From Negativicutes bacterium (GTDB lineage: Bacteria; Bacillota_C; Negativicutes; Acidaminococcales; Acidaminococcaceae), in NCBI GenBank assembly GCA_009930275.1, contig RZYP01000002.1:47007-111006 (forward strand): a stretch of DNA of 64,000 nt, written 5' to 3'. The notes under the pieces are model-generated. The model ran no database searches and was not told where the DNA came from. It worked only from the letters and a program-made list of their open reading frames with translations. Positions 18,819-27,213 of this stretch are shown one piece after another. The translations under genes and the position numbers were made by a program. Position 1 is the first letter of the stretch. Each line of letters starts with the position of its first letter.

Positions 18819-20026
18819 CAGGGATTTCTCCTCCTAAACTCAACAGGAATGCTGCCGCCCCAGACTATATCGCGGTAGCCATCAGGAAAGGTATCCCCTT
18901 CTGTATTAAAGAAAAGCAAAACTGAATCCCTATTCAAACCCAGCTCGGTTTTGAGATTATGATACTTTTCCAGGAGTCCTATTACGCCACCGCCGATAGC
19001 TCCCGATTCACCGGCTGTAATTTTTTCGTCGCTGCCTAATGGGTTTCCCCAGATACGCATACCCAGGGCCGCTACCTCATCCCTGCAGCTCAGGCAAAAA
19101 CTAGAATAATTCTTTATGATATCCCAGGCAAGCGGATTTATCTCACCACAAGCGAGTCCAGCCATAATAGTATTTAATTCTCCTCCAACGGAAGTCATCA
19201 CGCCTTTTTCGAAAGAACGGAAAAAACAATTGGCGGCGGCAGCTTCCAAAACAGTAAAAACAGGCTCCTGAGCGTACTCTTGCGATGCAACAACGGCCTG
19301 CACGGCCGCTGCCATGGAGCCAACACCAGCTTGAGCAAAAACATGCGTAGGAGGTTCCGGCATAGTCTCTAAAGCCTCTCCAGCCATTGTCGTGTAGCCC
19401 TGCATGATCCATAAAGGTATTTCTTCATAGCCCGGCCAGGCAGTGTCTTGTATAACCGTCCAGCCATATTTTGTTGCATCCTCAGCTAACATTCTTACGG
19501 TATCGTCATAATTGCAATCGGTAACCTTGACAGACGCGCCTTCTTGAGTAATAGCATCCAGTCTCGCCTTGGCTGAGCCCTTCGGCATATAGACTACTGC
19601 AGGGAAACCTGTAATTCTTGCCATCCAAGCCACTCCGCGTCCATGATTGCCATCGGTCGTAGTTGCAAAGGTAATCTTGCCCAGCCTGGAATGCACTTCA
19701 TCGGATGTAAGATAATCAAAATCGATATCTTCAATAGATTTGCCTAACTGCTTTGCCAAATAACAGGCTATTGCATACGAACCACCTAAAGCTTTAAAAG
19801 CTTTCAAGCCAAAACGTCTTGACTCATCTTTCACTAAGATACGTTTGACACCAAGCCAAGAGGCCAACTCTTTCAGCTCTACCAAAGGAGTCGGTTTGTA
19901 ATATCCCCACATACTCTTATGGAAATCACGCACTTTCTTGATCGTCTCTTTATCAAATTTTTCCAGAAGCTCTTTTCCCGCACGAGGAGGATTGTTTTTC
20001 ACTAATTCCAACAATAATGCTTGCAA
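18818..20026 (-). CDS. dpaL: Diaminopropionate ammonia-lyase
   Basis: A 402-residue PLP enzyme that splits 2,3-diaminopropionate (both D and L in E. coli YgeX) to pyruvate and ammonia. The PLP lysine is Lys78 in FGLKAFKALGGSYA. TTDGNHGRGVAWMA, the substrate-gripping loop region, and AGESGAIGGG near the cofactor phosphate are also present. Length matches the family. The start is TTG 20026 with AGGAG 9 nt upstream. Between the amidase gene (65 nt) and the vanX-like gene (overlap), it may deaminate amino acids released by its neighbours. Threonine dehydratase-type relatives are possible but the length and motifs favour DpaL. Confidence 0.92.
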   Translation of the reverse strand: MQALLLELVKNNPPRAGKELLEKFDKETIKKVRDFHKSMWGYYKPTPLVELKELASWLGVKRILVKDESRRFGLKAFKALGGSYAIACYLAKQLGKSIEDIDFDYLTSDEVHSRLGKITFATTTDGNHGRGVAWMARITGFPAVVYMPKGSAKARLDAITQEGASVKVTDCNYDDTVRMLAEDATKYGWTVIQDTAWPGYEEIPLWIMQGYTTMAGEALETMPEPPTHVFAQAGVGSMAAAVQAVVASQEYAQEPVFTVLEAAAANCFFRSFEKGVMTSVGGELNTIMAGLACGEINPLAWDIIKNYSSFCLSCRDEVAALGMRIWGNPLGSDEKITAGESGAIGGGVIGLLEKYHNLKTELGLNRDSVLLFFNTEGDTFPDGYRDIVWGGSIPVEFRRRNP

Positions 20027-20091
20027 TTATTTCATCTCCTATCGAAGGCCGACTCTAAAAGCAAAACAAACGCCTACAAAACATGGAGCAA

Positions 20092-20871
20092 TTATCTGGC
20101 AAATAATTCCTGTCTGACGTCCTCCAAAGCATTTAACTTCTTACGCATTTTTCCAATCAAGTCTAACTCAATTTCAGCGCGAAGAATTTCTTCTTGGGCC
20201 CCACCTTCAACGACTATTTTCCCATTCGGAGCCACAATCATGGAATGGCCATAGAAAGTGTCTTCTTTGAACGTCCCAACACAATTGATGCCACAAATAT
20301 AAGTCTGGTTTTCCATTGCGCGTGCTTGCAGCAGAAGTCGCCAGACATCGCCTCTTGCTTCCGGCCATTCCGCCGGAACAAAAATGACCTGCGCACCCTT
20401 TATAGCTAATCGCCTGTACAACTCTGGGAAACGCAAATCGTAACAAATCGACGCGCCACATGCAACGTCACCAAGCATGAATGGTTCGTAGGTGTCACCC
20501 GCCTCGAAAAAACGCTCTTCGTGGAACATGCCAAACAAATGCATTTTGCTGTAAAGATAAATTATCTCACCTTTATTATTTATAACAATAGATGTATTAT
20601 GTACTTTACCATTGAGCAGCAGAGGCACTGAGCCTGGTATAATAGCGCAATTGCTTGTTCTGGCAATTTCCTGAATTTTTTTGACAACCGGTCCGTCCAG
20701 CTCTTCAGCTTCCTTTTCAAGACGTCCCAGCGAATAACCCGTAGTCCAAATTTCAGGCATAAGCACTACGTCCTGGCCTACTACGGCTTTTTGCAACAAA
20801 TCTATTCCGTGTTCAACGTTTGCCGCTTTATTTCGTTCTTCAATTTTCATCTGAACCAGTGCAATTTTCAT
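20092..20871 (-). CDS. Nitrilase-superfamily amidohydrolase (omega-amidase/MtnU-like)
   Basis: A 259-residue cytosolic carbon-nitrogen hydrolase with the full triad: Glu40 (LMPEIW), Lys109 (YSKMHLF) and Cys143 (ASICYDLRFPE). CYDLRFPE is typical of omega-amidase and related short-chain amidases that hydrolyse 2-oxoglutaramate or 2-oxosuccinamate. The ATG overlaps the yqeG stop (ATGA). Exact substrate not determinable; location next to dpaL hints at amino-acid-derived amides (inference). Confidence 0.88.
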   Translation of the reverse strand: MKIALVQMKIEERNKAANVEHGIDLLQKAVVGQDVVLMPEIWTTGYSLGRLEKEAEELDGPVVKKIQEIARTSNCAIIPGSVPLLLNGKVHNTSIVINNKGEIIYLYSKMHLFGMFHEERFFEAGDTYEPFMLGDVACGASICYDLRFPELYRRLAIKGAQVIFVPAEWPEARGDVWRLLLQARAMENQTYICGINCVGTFKEDTFYGHSMIVAPNGKIVVEGGAQEEILRAEIELDLIGKMRKKLNALEDVRQELFAR

Positions 20872-21392
20872 GAAAGCCTTCCTCCCGGCATAATTCCTTT
20901 TTTCGTCAAATGTCTTACCAGTATACTTTCCAGCTTGCGGGTAATGCGCGTAAAAATAAATTCCTTCTGCGACAGTGACTCAACCCACATAACCTTGAAA
21001 TCCATTTTTTTTGCTCCAAAAACATCGGTCAGCAGCTGGTCGCCTATTACCAAAACTTCTCCATGGCAATTAACCTTCAAAAAACTGAGCGCTCTGCGAA
21101 AACCTCTGGAAAAAGGCTTGCTTCCCCAGCCAACTGCCGGAATCTCCAGTTTATTACTTATGTCACGCAACCGTGCGCCTCCATTATTTGAAAGCAAAAC
21201 AATGCGAATTCCGGCGCTTTTTACCCGTTTAACCCATTGCGAATTTTCCTCTGAAGGCGCGTTTTCATTCCACGGCAATAAGGTATTGTCTAAATCAAGT
21301 ATAATAGCCCTTATGCCTTCGTCTTTCAGCCATTCAATTGGTATTTGAGCAATACGCGGGCAACGATAATTGGGGCAAAATAAATGCAACAC
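20868..21392 (-). CDS. YqeG-family HAD phosphatase
   Basis: A 174-residue HAD IIIA phosphatase. Motif I is LDLDNTLLPWN (two catalytic Asp), motif II is LLSNNG, and the late DQLLTDVFGAKK carries the acidic metal ligand. YqeG is widely conserved in Bacillota and related to phosphatidylglycerophosphate phosphatase. The start is GTG, overlapping the kinase stop (TAGTG). It is usually near aroE or yqeH; here it is embedded in a two-component operon. Confidence 0.9.
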   Translation of the reverse strand: MLHLFCPNYRCPRIAQIPIEWLKDEGIRAIILDLDNTLLPWNENAPSEENSQWVKRVKSAGIRIVLLSNNGGARLRDISNKLEIPAVGWGSKPFSRGFRRALSFLKVNCHGEVLVIGDQLLTDVFGAKKMDFKVMWVESLSQKEFIFTRITRKLESILVRHLTKKGIMPGGRLS

Positions 21393-22948
21393 TATTTCTT
21401 CTCCTGCTTTTCCGTATTATTTATGAAACTAATTTCAAAACGAGTCCCGGAACAAACCTTGCTTCTGACTTCAACGGTCGCTCCATGCATACGAATAATC
21501 TCCTTGGCAATAGCTAAGCCCAAGCCGGTTCCAGGCACATTTCTTGAGTGAGATTTATCCACTTTGTAAAAACGCTCCCAGATAAAAGGTATATCTTCTT
21601 CCGGTATACCGTGTCCTTGATCTTCTACGGCCATTACCACCTTGTTTTCTTTGCTTAAGTAAACTTCAAAATTAATAACGCCATTATCAGGGGAATATTT
21701 GATGGCGTTATCGCCAAGGATCATAACTAATTGAACCAGGCGATCGCCCGTACCTTTAATGCTAAGACTATCATCTATGTTAACGTTTATCTTAATATTA
21801 CGTTCAGAGGCTCTGACCGTTAACATTTCCGCTACATTGCGAACGATATTGCCGATAGGTATGTTCTCAGGCTCAGCTTTCTCACTTATTTGCAGGCGGC
21901 TTATATCCAAAAGTTCTTTAATAAGACGCTCCAGGCGAATTGTTTCTTCATTAATCAGGTTTCTATACCTCTGCACAACCTTTGCGTCGGTTACCGTGCC
22001 ATCACAAATAGCCTCGTTATAGCCCCGTATGATTGTTATCGGTGTCCTCAATTCATGGGAAACATTGGCAACAAAATCGCGTCTGAGCTTCTCCATCTTC
22101 TGTGTTTTTTTCACAAACTTAGATAAATCATTTCCCAAGGCATTAAGTGAATTGCCAAGTTCAGCAATTTCATCTGCACCATCCACTTCGACTTTGCGGC
22201 TGTAGTCTCCTGCAGCAATTGCAGAAGCACTGTCACGCATAGAAACAAGCGGTTTTACAATCGTTTTTGATAAGCGGCGTACTATGAACAAACTTAGAAG
22301 CAACGCTACCAATCCGACCATCGCGGTATAAATGTATATATCCTTTAAAAACTTATCCAAACCGCTGATTGGCGCAGCCATTAGCATGGCGCCATCAAGG
22401 CTGCCCCCAAGATTGCCGATTGGTACGCCTACGAGCAGAACCTGCTCTTTGTAATAGGGGTGAAAAATACGTGAATTTACGGGCTTACCTTCATAAACAT
22501 TCGCCAAAACAGCTCGCATTTTCTGCATCATCGGTCCAGGTTGTTTTTTCCCATTTTCGGCATTAACACCTGATTTTTCATCGTACTCATAAATCTCCTG
22601 CTTTAGTTTTGAAAAATCAGCCTCGTCGTCGCCATCGCGCCCCAACGCTGTTCCAGAATTGGAAGCGGCAACCAATTCATAATCTTTATCAAACAGCCAA
22701 ATGCGGGCCCCAACTAACCTGTCCATTGAAGACAAATATCTATTTAACAAAAGGTTGTCAGGCTCAATACGCATAAAATAGTCAACTGTAATTGCCACCT
22801 CGCGTCCTTTCAAATAAAGCTCTTTTTCTTTCTCCTCGAAAAAATAGTCCGTAATTAAAAAAGACATGCCAATTGTAACGCCTATGACGATAGTGGCAAT
22901 CAAAGCCATAAAGCTGTACATAAGCTTCGTGCTAAGTGATTTTTTCAC
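21392..22948 (-). CDS. Membrane sensor histidine kinase (HAMP-HisKA-HATPase)
   Basis: A 518-residue sensor. TM1 is at about 10-32, an extracytoplasmic region of about 170 residues with no recognised fold follows, and TM2 is near 205-225. The HAMP has SASAIAAGDYSRKVE and the phosphoacceptor box is NVSHELRTPITII. The ATPase has GDNAIKYSPDNG, EDQGHGIPEED and GTGLGLAIAKEI. Architecture is like PhoR/WalK-type kinases. It starts with GTG overlapping the regulator stop (GTGA), with an SD inside the regulator gene. Its stimulus is unknown; co-transcription with wall and amino-acid enzymes suggests an envelope signal. Confidence 0.93.
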   Translation of the reverse strand: MKKSLSTKLMYSFMALIATIVIGVTIGMSFLITDYFFEEKEKELYLKGREVAITVDYFMRIEPDNLLLNRYLSSMDRLVGARIWLFDKDYELVAASNSGTALGRDGDDEADFSKLKQEIYEYDEKSGVNAENGKKQPGPMMQKMRAVLANVYEGKPVNSRIFHPYYKEQVLLVGVPIGNLGGSLDGAMLMAAPISGLDKFLKDIYIYTAMVGLVALLLSLFIVRRLSKTIVKPLVSMRDSASAIAAGDYSRKVEVDGADEIAELGNSLNALGNDLSKFVKKTQKMEKLRRDFVANVSHELRTPITIIRGYNEAICDGTVTDAKVVQRYRNLINEETIRLERLIKELLDISRLQISEKAEPENIPIGNIVRNVAEMLTVRASERNIKINVNIDDSLSIKGTGDRLVQLVMILGDNAIKYSPDNGVINFEVYLSKENKVVMAVEDQGHGIPEEDIPFIWERFYKVDKSHSRNVPGTGLGLAIAKEIIRMHGATVEVRSKVCSGTRFEISFINNTEKQEKK

Positions 22949-23640
22949 TTTCTCACCTCAAACTTATAACCTACCCCCCAAACAGTCGTAATATCCCAAG
23001 GGGAATCTTTGGGAATGTCTAATTTGTGGCGCACTCTTTTTATATGTGTATCAACCGTTCTTGTATCGCCGTAATAAGTGTAACCCCAAATAGTCTCTAA
23101 GAGCTGATTGCGCGAAAAAACAAGGCCGGGATTGGAAGCCAGACACCACAACAATTCCATCTCCTTTGCCGTAAAGGTAACATTTTTTCCAAAAGCGACT
23201 ACTTTATATTCACTCAAATCAATCAATAATTCCGGATAAGTCAGTCTCTCACCTGTTCGTACCGCTGTCTGACCACTGCGGCGCAAGACCGCTTTGACGC
23301 GGGCAACCACCTCTCTTGTATTGAAAGGCTTTGTAATATAGTCATCCGCACCTATTTCCAGTCCCAAAATGCGATCATCATCCTCGTCCTTCGCCGTCAA
23401 CATTATTATAGGAATATCGGAAATTTTACGAACCTGTCGGCAGACTTCGAGCCCGTCTAATACCGGCATCATGATGTCAAGCACAACAATGTCAGGTTTA
23501 GATGCCTGGACCTGAATAATTGCTGCCGCGCCATCAGCAGCCTCGACAACTTTAAAGCCTTCTTTTTCAAAATATATTCTTAAAATCTCTCTTATTTGAG
23601 CTTCGTCGTCTGCAATCAAAACTGTCTGTTGTTTATCCAT
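22945..23640 (-). CDS. OmpR/PhoB-family response regulator
   Basis: A 231-residue regulator. The receiver domain has acidic residues in IADDEAQ, the phosphorylated Asp in IVVLDIMMPVLDGL, Lys in YITKPF, then a winged-helix DNA-binding domain (YTYYGDTRTVDTHIKRVRHKL). ATG 23640 has GGTGGTG 7 nt upstream. It is the first gene of the operon running to the vanX-like gene, and probably controls it and other targets together with the adjacent kinase. Confidence 0.94.
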   Translation of the reverse strand: MDKQQTVLIADDEAQIREILRIYFEKEGFKVVEAADGAAAIIQVQASKPDIVVLDIMMPVLDGLEVCRQVRKISDIPIIMLTAKDEDDDRILGLEIGADDYITKPFNTREVVARVKAVLRRSGQTAVRTGERLTYPELLIDLSEYKVVAFGKNVTFTAKEMELLWCLASNPGLVFSRNQLLETIWGYTYYGDTRTVDTHIKRVRHKLDIPKDSPWDITTVWGVGYKFEVRK

Positions 23641-23799
23641 AAATGACACCACCATTCATTTGATGCTTTAATTATACAATAACGTCCAGTAAATTACTTC
23701 TCTTTCACAAACAATTTACAAATGTTATCTTTTTTGCATAGTGCCAATTAGCGAAAGTATTTATGTACTTTGAAATGTTACTACACGGGATTTTGAGCA

Positions 23800-23830
23800 T
23801 AAAAAAACAGGCGTTGGACGCCTGTTTCTT
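23800..23830 (-). terminator. Terminator after the NlpC/P60 gene
   Basis: Arms AAACAGGCG (23805-23813) and CGCCTGTTT (23819-23827) with loop TTGGA. On the minus strand they are followed by seven T residues. Confidence 0.92.
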
Positions 23831-23835
23831 AATAA

Positions 23836-24507
23836 TTAAATTACGCGGCGAGCCCCTAGATAGCGTTCGCCCCAATAACGGTCGGACAAATCAGCGACAG
23901 CTACGCCTGTGCTGCTTCCCGCATGAATAAACTCGCCATTACCGATATAGATACCTACATGTGACGGACCCGGCTCATATGTTTCAAAGAACACCAAGTC
24001 GCCTGCCCGCAAATTGTTAATCGAAACTCGGTTTCCGCCGTAAAACTGGTTGTCTGCTGTACGAGGCAAACTAATTCCTACACTCCCGAAAACATACTGG
24101 GTAAAACCAGAACAGTCGAAACCCCAGGTACTAGTACCACCAAAAACATATGGTACACCGATATATTTAAAAGCATTACTAATAATATTGCGTGCCGTAG
24201 AAGTTCTGCCTGCACGAGAAACCGGCATGTCTCTCTTAAATAAAGAATAATATGTTTGTTCCCCTACAACACCGTCTACTTCGGTTCCAATATCCTTCTG
24301 ATATTGTTTGATAGCAGACAATGTTTCCGCACCAAAAATTCCATCAGCATCTGTGATATTATAGCCTAGTTGAATCAAACGCTCTTGCAACTCCACAACT
24401 TCGGGTCCTTCATCCCCTGACTGAAAATTTGCAAATACGCTTGCAGTTGGCATTACGATAAAGCAAAACACCAACGTCAAAACAAAACGCCAAAACTGTT
24501 TTCTCAC
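23836..24507 (-). CDS. Secreted NlpC/P60 cell wall hydrolase with peptidoglycan-binding domain
   Basis: A 223-residue exported endopeptidase that cuts peptide stems of peptidoglycan. The signal peptide covers about 1-26. A PG_binding_1 domain covers about 30-90 (GPEVVELQERLIQLGYN). NlpC/P60 runs from about 105, with catalytic Cys in FDCSGFTQYVF, His in PSHVGIYIGNG and a third polar residue in EFIHAGSSTG. The start is GTG 24507. Expression is controlled by the ydaO-type riboswitch directly upstream, whose 3' end overlaps the likely ribosome site. Linking c-di-AMP to wall hydrolases is established in Firmicutes. Confidence 0.95.
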   Translation of the reverse strand: MRKQFWRFVLTLVFCFIVMPTASVFANFQSGDEGPEVVELQERLIQLGYNITDADGIFGAETLSAIKQYQKDIGTEVDGVVGEQTYYSLFKRDMPVSRAGRTSTARNIISNAFKYIGVPYVFGGTSTWGFDCSGFTQYVFGSVGISLPRTADNQFYGGNRVSINNLRAGDLVFFETYEPGPSHVGIYIGNGEFIHAGSSTGVAVADLSDRYWGERYLGARRVI

Positions 24508-24514
24508 TTATCGT

Positions 24515-24635
24515 CCACTTCCTCTCGATAGCCTACGAAGTTAGCTGACGGGTTAGGACAGAGGATTGCCCTGCTCCAAGGAGCCTCACCCCAAAAACGG
24601 TTCCTCCGCTCTTAAAAAAAAGACTCGGCCATTTA
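24515..24635 (-). promoter_or_regulatory. c-di-AMP (ydaO-yuaA) riboswitch
   Basis: Reading the minus strand, the leader has the class's conserved blocks in order: AGAGCGGAGGAACC, TTGGGGTGA, a variable hairpin, GGGCAATCC, then CTAACCCGTCAGCTAACTTCG, and GGC...GAGAGGAAG at the 3' end. These match the ydaO-yuaA consensus, which binds two c-di-AMP and usually turns genes off. No terminator with a U run is visible before the GTG start. The terminal GAGAGGAAG is the only Shine-Dalgarno-like sequence (about 13 nt from GTG), so control may be at translation. Confidence 0.93.
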
Positions 24636-24649
24636 AAAATCACATAGTC

Positions 24650-24679
24650 ATTATAACAACATTTAAAACTTCCTGTCTA
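24650..24679 (-). promoter_or_regulatory. Promoter of the ydaO/NlpC unit
   Basis: TAGACA (24674-24679), an 18-bp spacer and TATAAT (24650-24655) on the minus strand. The -35 overlaps the stop codon region of the glycosyltransferase gene. Confidence 0.7.
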
Positions 24680-25609
24680 CTTTTTTTTCAAGTGCTGTTT
24701 GATCAAATACAGCGGTCTTTGCTTTACTTCCTCAAAGATTCGACCAATGTACTCACCCAATATGCCTAAGCCAACAAGCTCAATTCCTCCCAAAAATAAC
24801 ACGCTTGCAGCAATTGTCGTCCACCCGGGAACCGCATCCTCAGTAAAAAATTTGATAAACATTACATGTCCTATAACAAGCATGCTTCCCAAACCAAACG
24901 AAAGTCCGGCATACAGAGCCCAACGCAGAGGAATATTAGAGAATGCGGTAATTCCATCCAGTGCAAAATGAAGCATTTTCCGCAAATTATATTTTGATTG
25001 ACCGGCAAAACGAGGCGGTGCAATAAATTCCACCGTAGTAAACCTAAATCCAAGATTGTTGACGAGGCCCCGAATAAAGCGGGCACGTTCGCCGTATAGC
25101 CTAAGGGCGTCTACAGTAACTCTATCCATCAGGCGAAAATCTGAGCCGCCAGGCGTGATACTTACTTTGGACATTTTATTGATTATTTTGTAGTAATAAG
25201 AAGATGTCATTTTTTTAAAAAACGAAGCATCTTCCGTATCTTTCCTGATTGTTTGCACAATTTCGAAGTCCAAACCCCATAACTTAATAAGTTCCGGCAC
25301 CAATTCCGGAGGATGCTGGAGATCTCCGTCCATTGTTATTACAGCATCGCCTTCTGCATGGTCAAGACCACAAGTTAAAGCCATTTGATGGCCAAAGTTA
25401 CGCGATAATAAATATGCCTGAACATGCTCATCTGTTTGTGACAATTTGTATAATATAGCTGCTGATGCATCGCTTGAGCCGTCATCAACAAAAATTATAT
25501 CGTAATCATAAGGAAGCTTAGACATTACTTCAGTTAATCTTGCATGGAATTCATGAAGATTGCCTTCCTCGTTAAAGACCGGAACAACAAATGAAACGTG
25601 TTTTTTCAT
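24677..25609 (-). CDS. Family 2 glycosyltransferase, polyprenyl-phosphate type
   Basis: A 310-residue membrane glycosyltransferase. The GT-A domain begins VSFVVPVFNEEGNL, with IFVDDGSSDAS and VITMDGDLQHPPELV (metal-binding DxD) and the acceptor motif SDFRLMDR. Two C-terminal membrane segments follow (residues about 230-300). It resembles GtrB/DPM1-like enzymes, which load a sugar onto undecaprenyl phosphate for later wall or lipid decoration. ATG 25609 has GAGG 10 nt upstream. No flippase or second transferase is adjacent. Confidence 0.92.
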   Translation of the reverse strand: MKKHVSFVVPVFNEEGNLHEFHARLTEVMSKLPYDYDIIFVDDGSSDASAAILYKLSQTDEHVQAYLLSRNFGHQMALTCGLDHAEGDAVITMDGDLQHPPELVPELIKLWGLDFEIVQTIRKDTEDASFFKKMTSSYYYKIINKMSKVSITPGGSDFRLMDRVTVDALRLYGERARFIRGLVNNLGFRFTTVEFIAPPRFAGQSKYNLRKMLHFALDGITAFSNIPLRWALYAGLSFGLGSMLVIGHVMFIKFFTEDAVPGWTTIAASVLFLGGIELVGLGILGEYIGRIFEEVKQRPLYLIKQHLKKK

Positions 25610-25675
25610 TGGATCAATACCTCGCAATCAATATCTCTTAAATAATACATCATTTGTCAACGCAAATAAAGCCAT

Positions 25676-25736
25676 AAAAATAAAGTAACACCCCAGGCTG
25701 AAAATACAATGAAATTCAGTCAGGAGTGTTACTAAT
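25676..25736 (-). terminator. Terminator after trxA
   Basis: On the minus strand AGTAACACTCCTGACTGAA pairs with the imperfect complement ending in GGGGTGTTACT, followed by TTATTTTTA. The loop is about 12 nt. Confidence 0.8.
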
Positions 25737-25756
25737 AACATTTTGGCACAAGGCTA

Positions 25757-26080
25757 CTATTTCAAAGCTTCTAATTCCCTTACAAGATCAACCTTCGGTC
25801 TGGATCCGACCAGCCTCTTTACTTCTTTTCCACCTTTGAAGTAGATCAACGTCGGAATACTCATTACGCCAAACTCGCTTGCCAGATCGCCGGCCTCGTC
25901 AACATTTATTTTGGCAATAACGGCTTTACCTGCGTACTCAGCAGCTAATTCCTCAACTATAGGTCCAATTATTCTACATGGTCCGCACCAAGGAGCCCAA
26001 AAGTCAACTAAGGCGACTTTGTCAGAATTCAAGACCTCATTTTTGAAAATTTCTTTATTATCGATATGTAGCAAACTCAT
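25757..26080 (-). CDS. trxA: Thioredoxin
   Basis: A 107-residue cytosolic redox protein with the active site WAPWCGPCRIIGP and the cis-proline segment MSIPTLIYF. It reduces disulfides using thioredoxin reductase (not in this window). It is probably monocistronic: its own consensus promoter lies at 26128-26156 and a terminator follows. Confidence 0.97.
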   Translation of the reverse strand: MSLLHIDNKEIFKNEVLNSDKVALVDFWAPWCGPCRIIGPIVEELAAEYAGKAVIAKINVDEAGDLASEFGVMSIPTLIYFKGGKEVKRLVGSRPKVDLVRELEALK

Positions 26081-26098
26081 TCTTTATTCCTCCCAACT

Positions 26099-26156
26099 CC
26101 CCCACCCTAGGGGTGGTCCATGACTAGATTATAAACCAAATAGCGTCTTTTGTCAA
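26099..26156 (-). promoter_or_regulatory. Consensus trxA promoter with palindrome at the start site
   Basis: TTGACA (26151-26156), a 17-bp spacer and TATAAT (26128-26133) on the minus strand are a full-consensus promoter. Just downstream of the predicted start, 26101-26116 holds CCCACCCTAGGGGTGG, an imperfect palindrome that could be an operator or a small leader hairpin. Confidence 0.85.
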
Positions 26157-26160
26157 AATA

Positions 26161-26637
26161 TTATTTAGTAACTTCAACCCAGATCCCGTTTGTGATTGCA
26201 GCCAACTGCTCAGCACTTATGGGGAGTGCGGAATGGGGCGTTCCTGCAGCTATATAAGTCACATCATAGTCAAAAAGGCTGCGATCAAGATAGACCGGAA
26301 CCGGCTGGAGCAAAGCAAATGGACAAACTCCGCCTGGTACGAAGCCTGTCACTTCCATCACAAGCTGTGCATCAGCCATTCTCATTTTTTTGGCGCCAAG
26401 CCTTTTACCAAATTTTTTCGAGTCAATCTTTTTGTCACCACAAGCAACAACTAAAACCGGCGCTCCGTCGGCCATAAAACAAAGAGTCTTTGCTATTTGC
26501 CCCGGTTGTGTACCTAGTGCCTGCGCAGCAAGCTCCGCCGTACTAGTGTCGTCAGGCAAAATTTTTATTTCTAAATTTTGATATTGACTTAAGCTTTCCT
26601 TGACTCTATTAAAGCTTGCTAAAAACTCTTTGGACAT
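26161..26637 (-). CDS. YbaK/EbsC-family aminoacyl-tRNA deacylase
   Basis: A 158-residue trans-editing-type protein. YbaK members hydrolyse Cys-tRNA-Pro and related mischarged tRNAs. Family features seen are TAELAAQALGTQPGQIAKTL, the LVVACGDKKIDSKKFGKRLG segment with conserved Lys, and TGFVPGGVCPFAL. Both ends of the family are present. It ends just upstream of the trxA promoter. Substrate within the family is uncertain. Confidence 0.88.
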   Translation of the reverse strand: MSKEFLASFNRVKESLSQYQNLEIKILPDDTSTAELAAQALGTQPGQIAKTLCFMADGAPVLVVACGDKKIDSKKFGKRLGAKKMRMADAQLVMEVTGFVPGGVCPFALLQPVPVYLDRSLFDYDVTYIAAGTPHSALPISAEQLAAITNGIWVEVTK

Positions 26638-26688
26638 CTTATCGCCTTACTTTCATAAATTTTTCACAATACATACAGATACTTGTGG

Positions 26689-26707
26689 TATAATTACGTC
26701 TAGACGT
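26689..26707 (+). promoter_or_regulatory. Putative -10 and 12-bp palindrome before the DUF1858 gene
   Basis: TATAAT at 26689-26694 is followed at once by the perfect palindrome ACGTCTAGACGT (26696-26707), which would span the transcription start. No good -35 is visible at 17 bp. The leader to the ATG would be about 100 nt. A start-site palindrome suggests repressor control (inference). Confidence 0.45.
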
Positions 26708-26800
26708 TCTGCTGATAATTCTCATGCTATTTTAGCATACGTTCACGGTGAGTTTCAATTGCTGCCGTGGAAAAATCAATCAAACCAGGGAGGGCTTATC

Positions 26801-27001
26801 ATGTCTAAAATCACAAAAGATACTGGCATTATTGATGCAGTGCAACAACACCCAGAAATCATAGAGGTTTTCCAAAACTATGGTCTTGGCTGTATCGGTT
26901 GTATGGCTGCACATTACGAAACAATTGGTCAGGGCGCTGGCGCTCACGGCCTTGATGTTGATGCATTGCTTAAAGACATCAATAATAAAATTGGCGAGTA
27001 A
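26801..27001 (+). CDS. DUF1858 redox-disulfide domain protein
   Basis: A 66-residue protein whose whole length is a DUF1858 / hybrid-cluster-protein-associated disulfide domain. The key motif is GLGCIGCMAAHYETI (CxxC), then AHGLDVDALLKDIN. The family occurs with hybrid cluster proteins and other redox enzymes in anaerobes and may carry a redox disulfide or bind metal. ATG 26801 has GGGAGGG 6 nt upstream; a longer frame to 26600 overlaps ybaK on the other strand and is not credible. It has its own terminator. No hybrid cluster protein is nearby. Confidence 0.92.
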   Translation: MSKITKDTGIIDAVQQHPEIIEVFQNYGLGCIGCMAAHYETIGQGAGAHGLDVDALLKDINNKIGE

Positions 27002-27019
27002 AACAGTATAATGACATTT

Positions 27020-27060
27020 TAAACCGCCCCCAGCCTCTCGAGGCCTGGGGGCGGTTTTTG
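27020..27060 (+). terminator. Terminator after the DUF1858 gene
   Basis: A GC-rich stem AACCGCCCCCAG / CTGGGGGCGGTT with an inner CCT/AGG pair and CTCG loop, followed by TTTTTG on plus. Confidence 0.93.
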
Positions 27061-27213
27061 TTTAGGCCAATATACCCCCACTGTCAACAAACTCTAAGCA
27101 CTCAATATTAATTTCTACACCCAAAATATGATAAAGTAACTGAAAATTCTTGCTATTCTATCTTTTTAGGATTAAAATTAGGTTGAAGGATAATCAGAGA
27201 AGGAGGGATGAAA

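Noticed and set aside
18818..20026. Glycopeptide-resistance (vanX) cluster
   Set aside because: The VanX-like enzyme has a signal peptide and there is no vanH or ligase gene; a wall or peptide salvage role is more likely.
26600..26800. 67-residue N-terminal extension of the DUF1858 protein
   Set aside because: Overlaps ybaK antisense and the promoter region; the ATG at 26801 has a strong SD and matches the family start.
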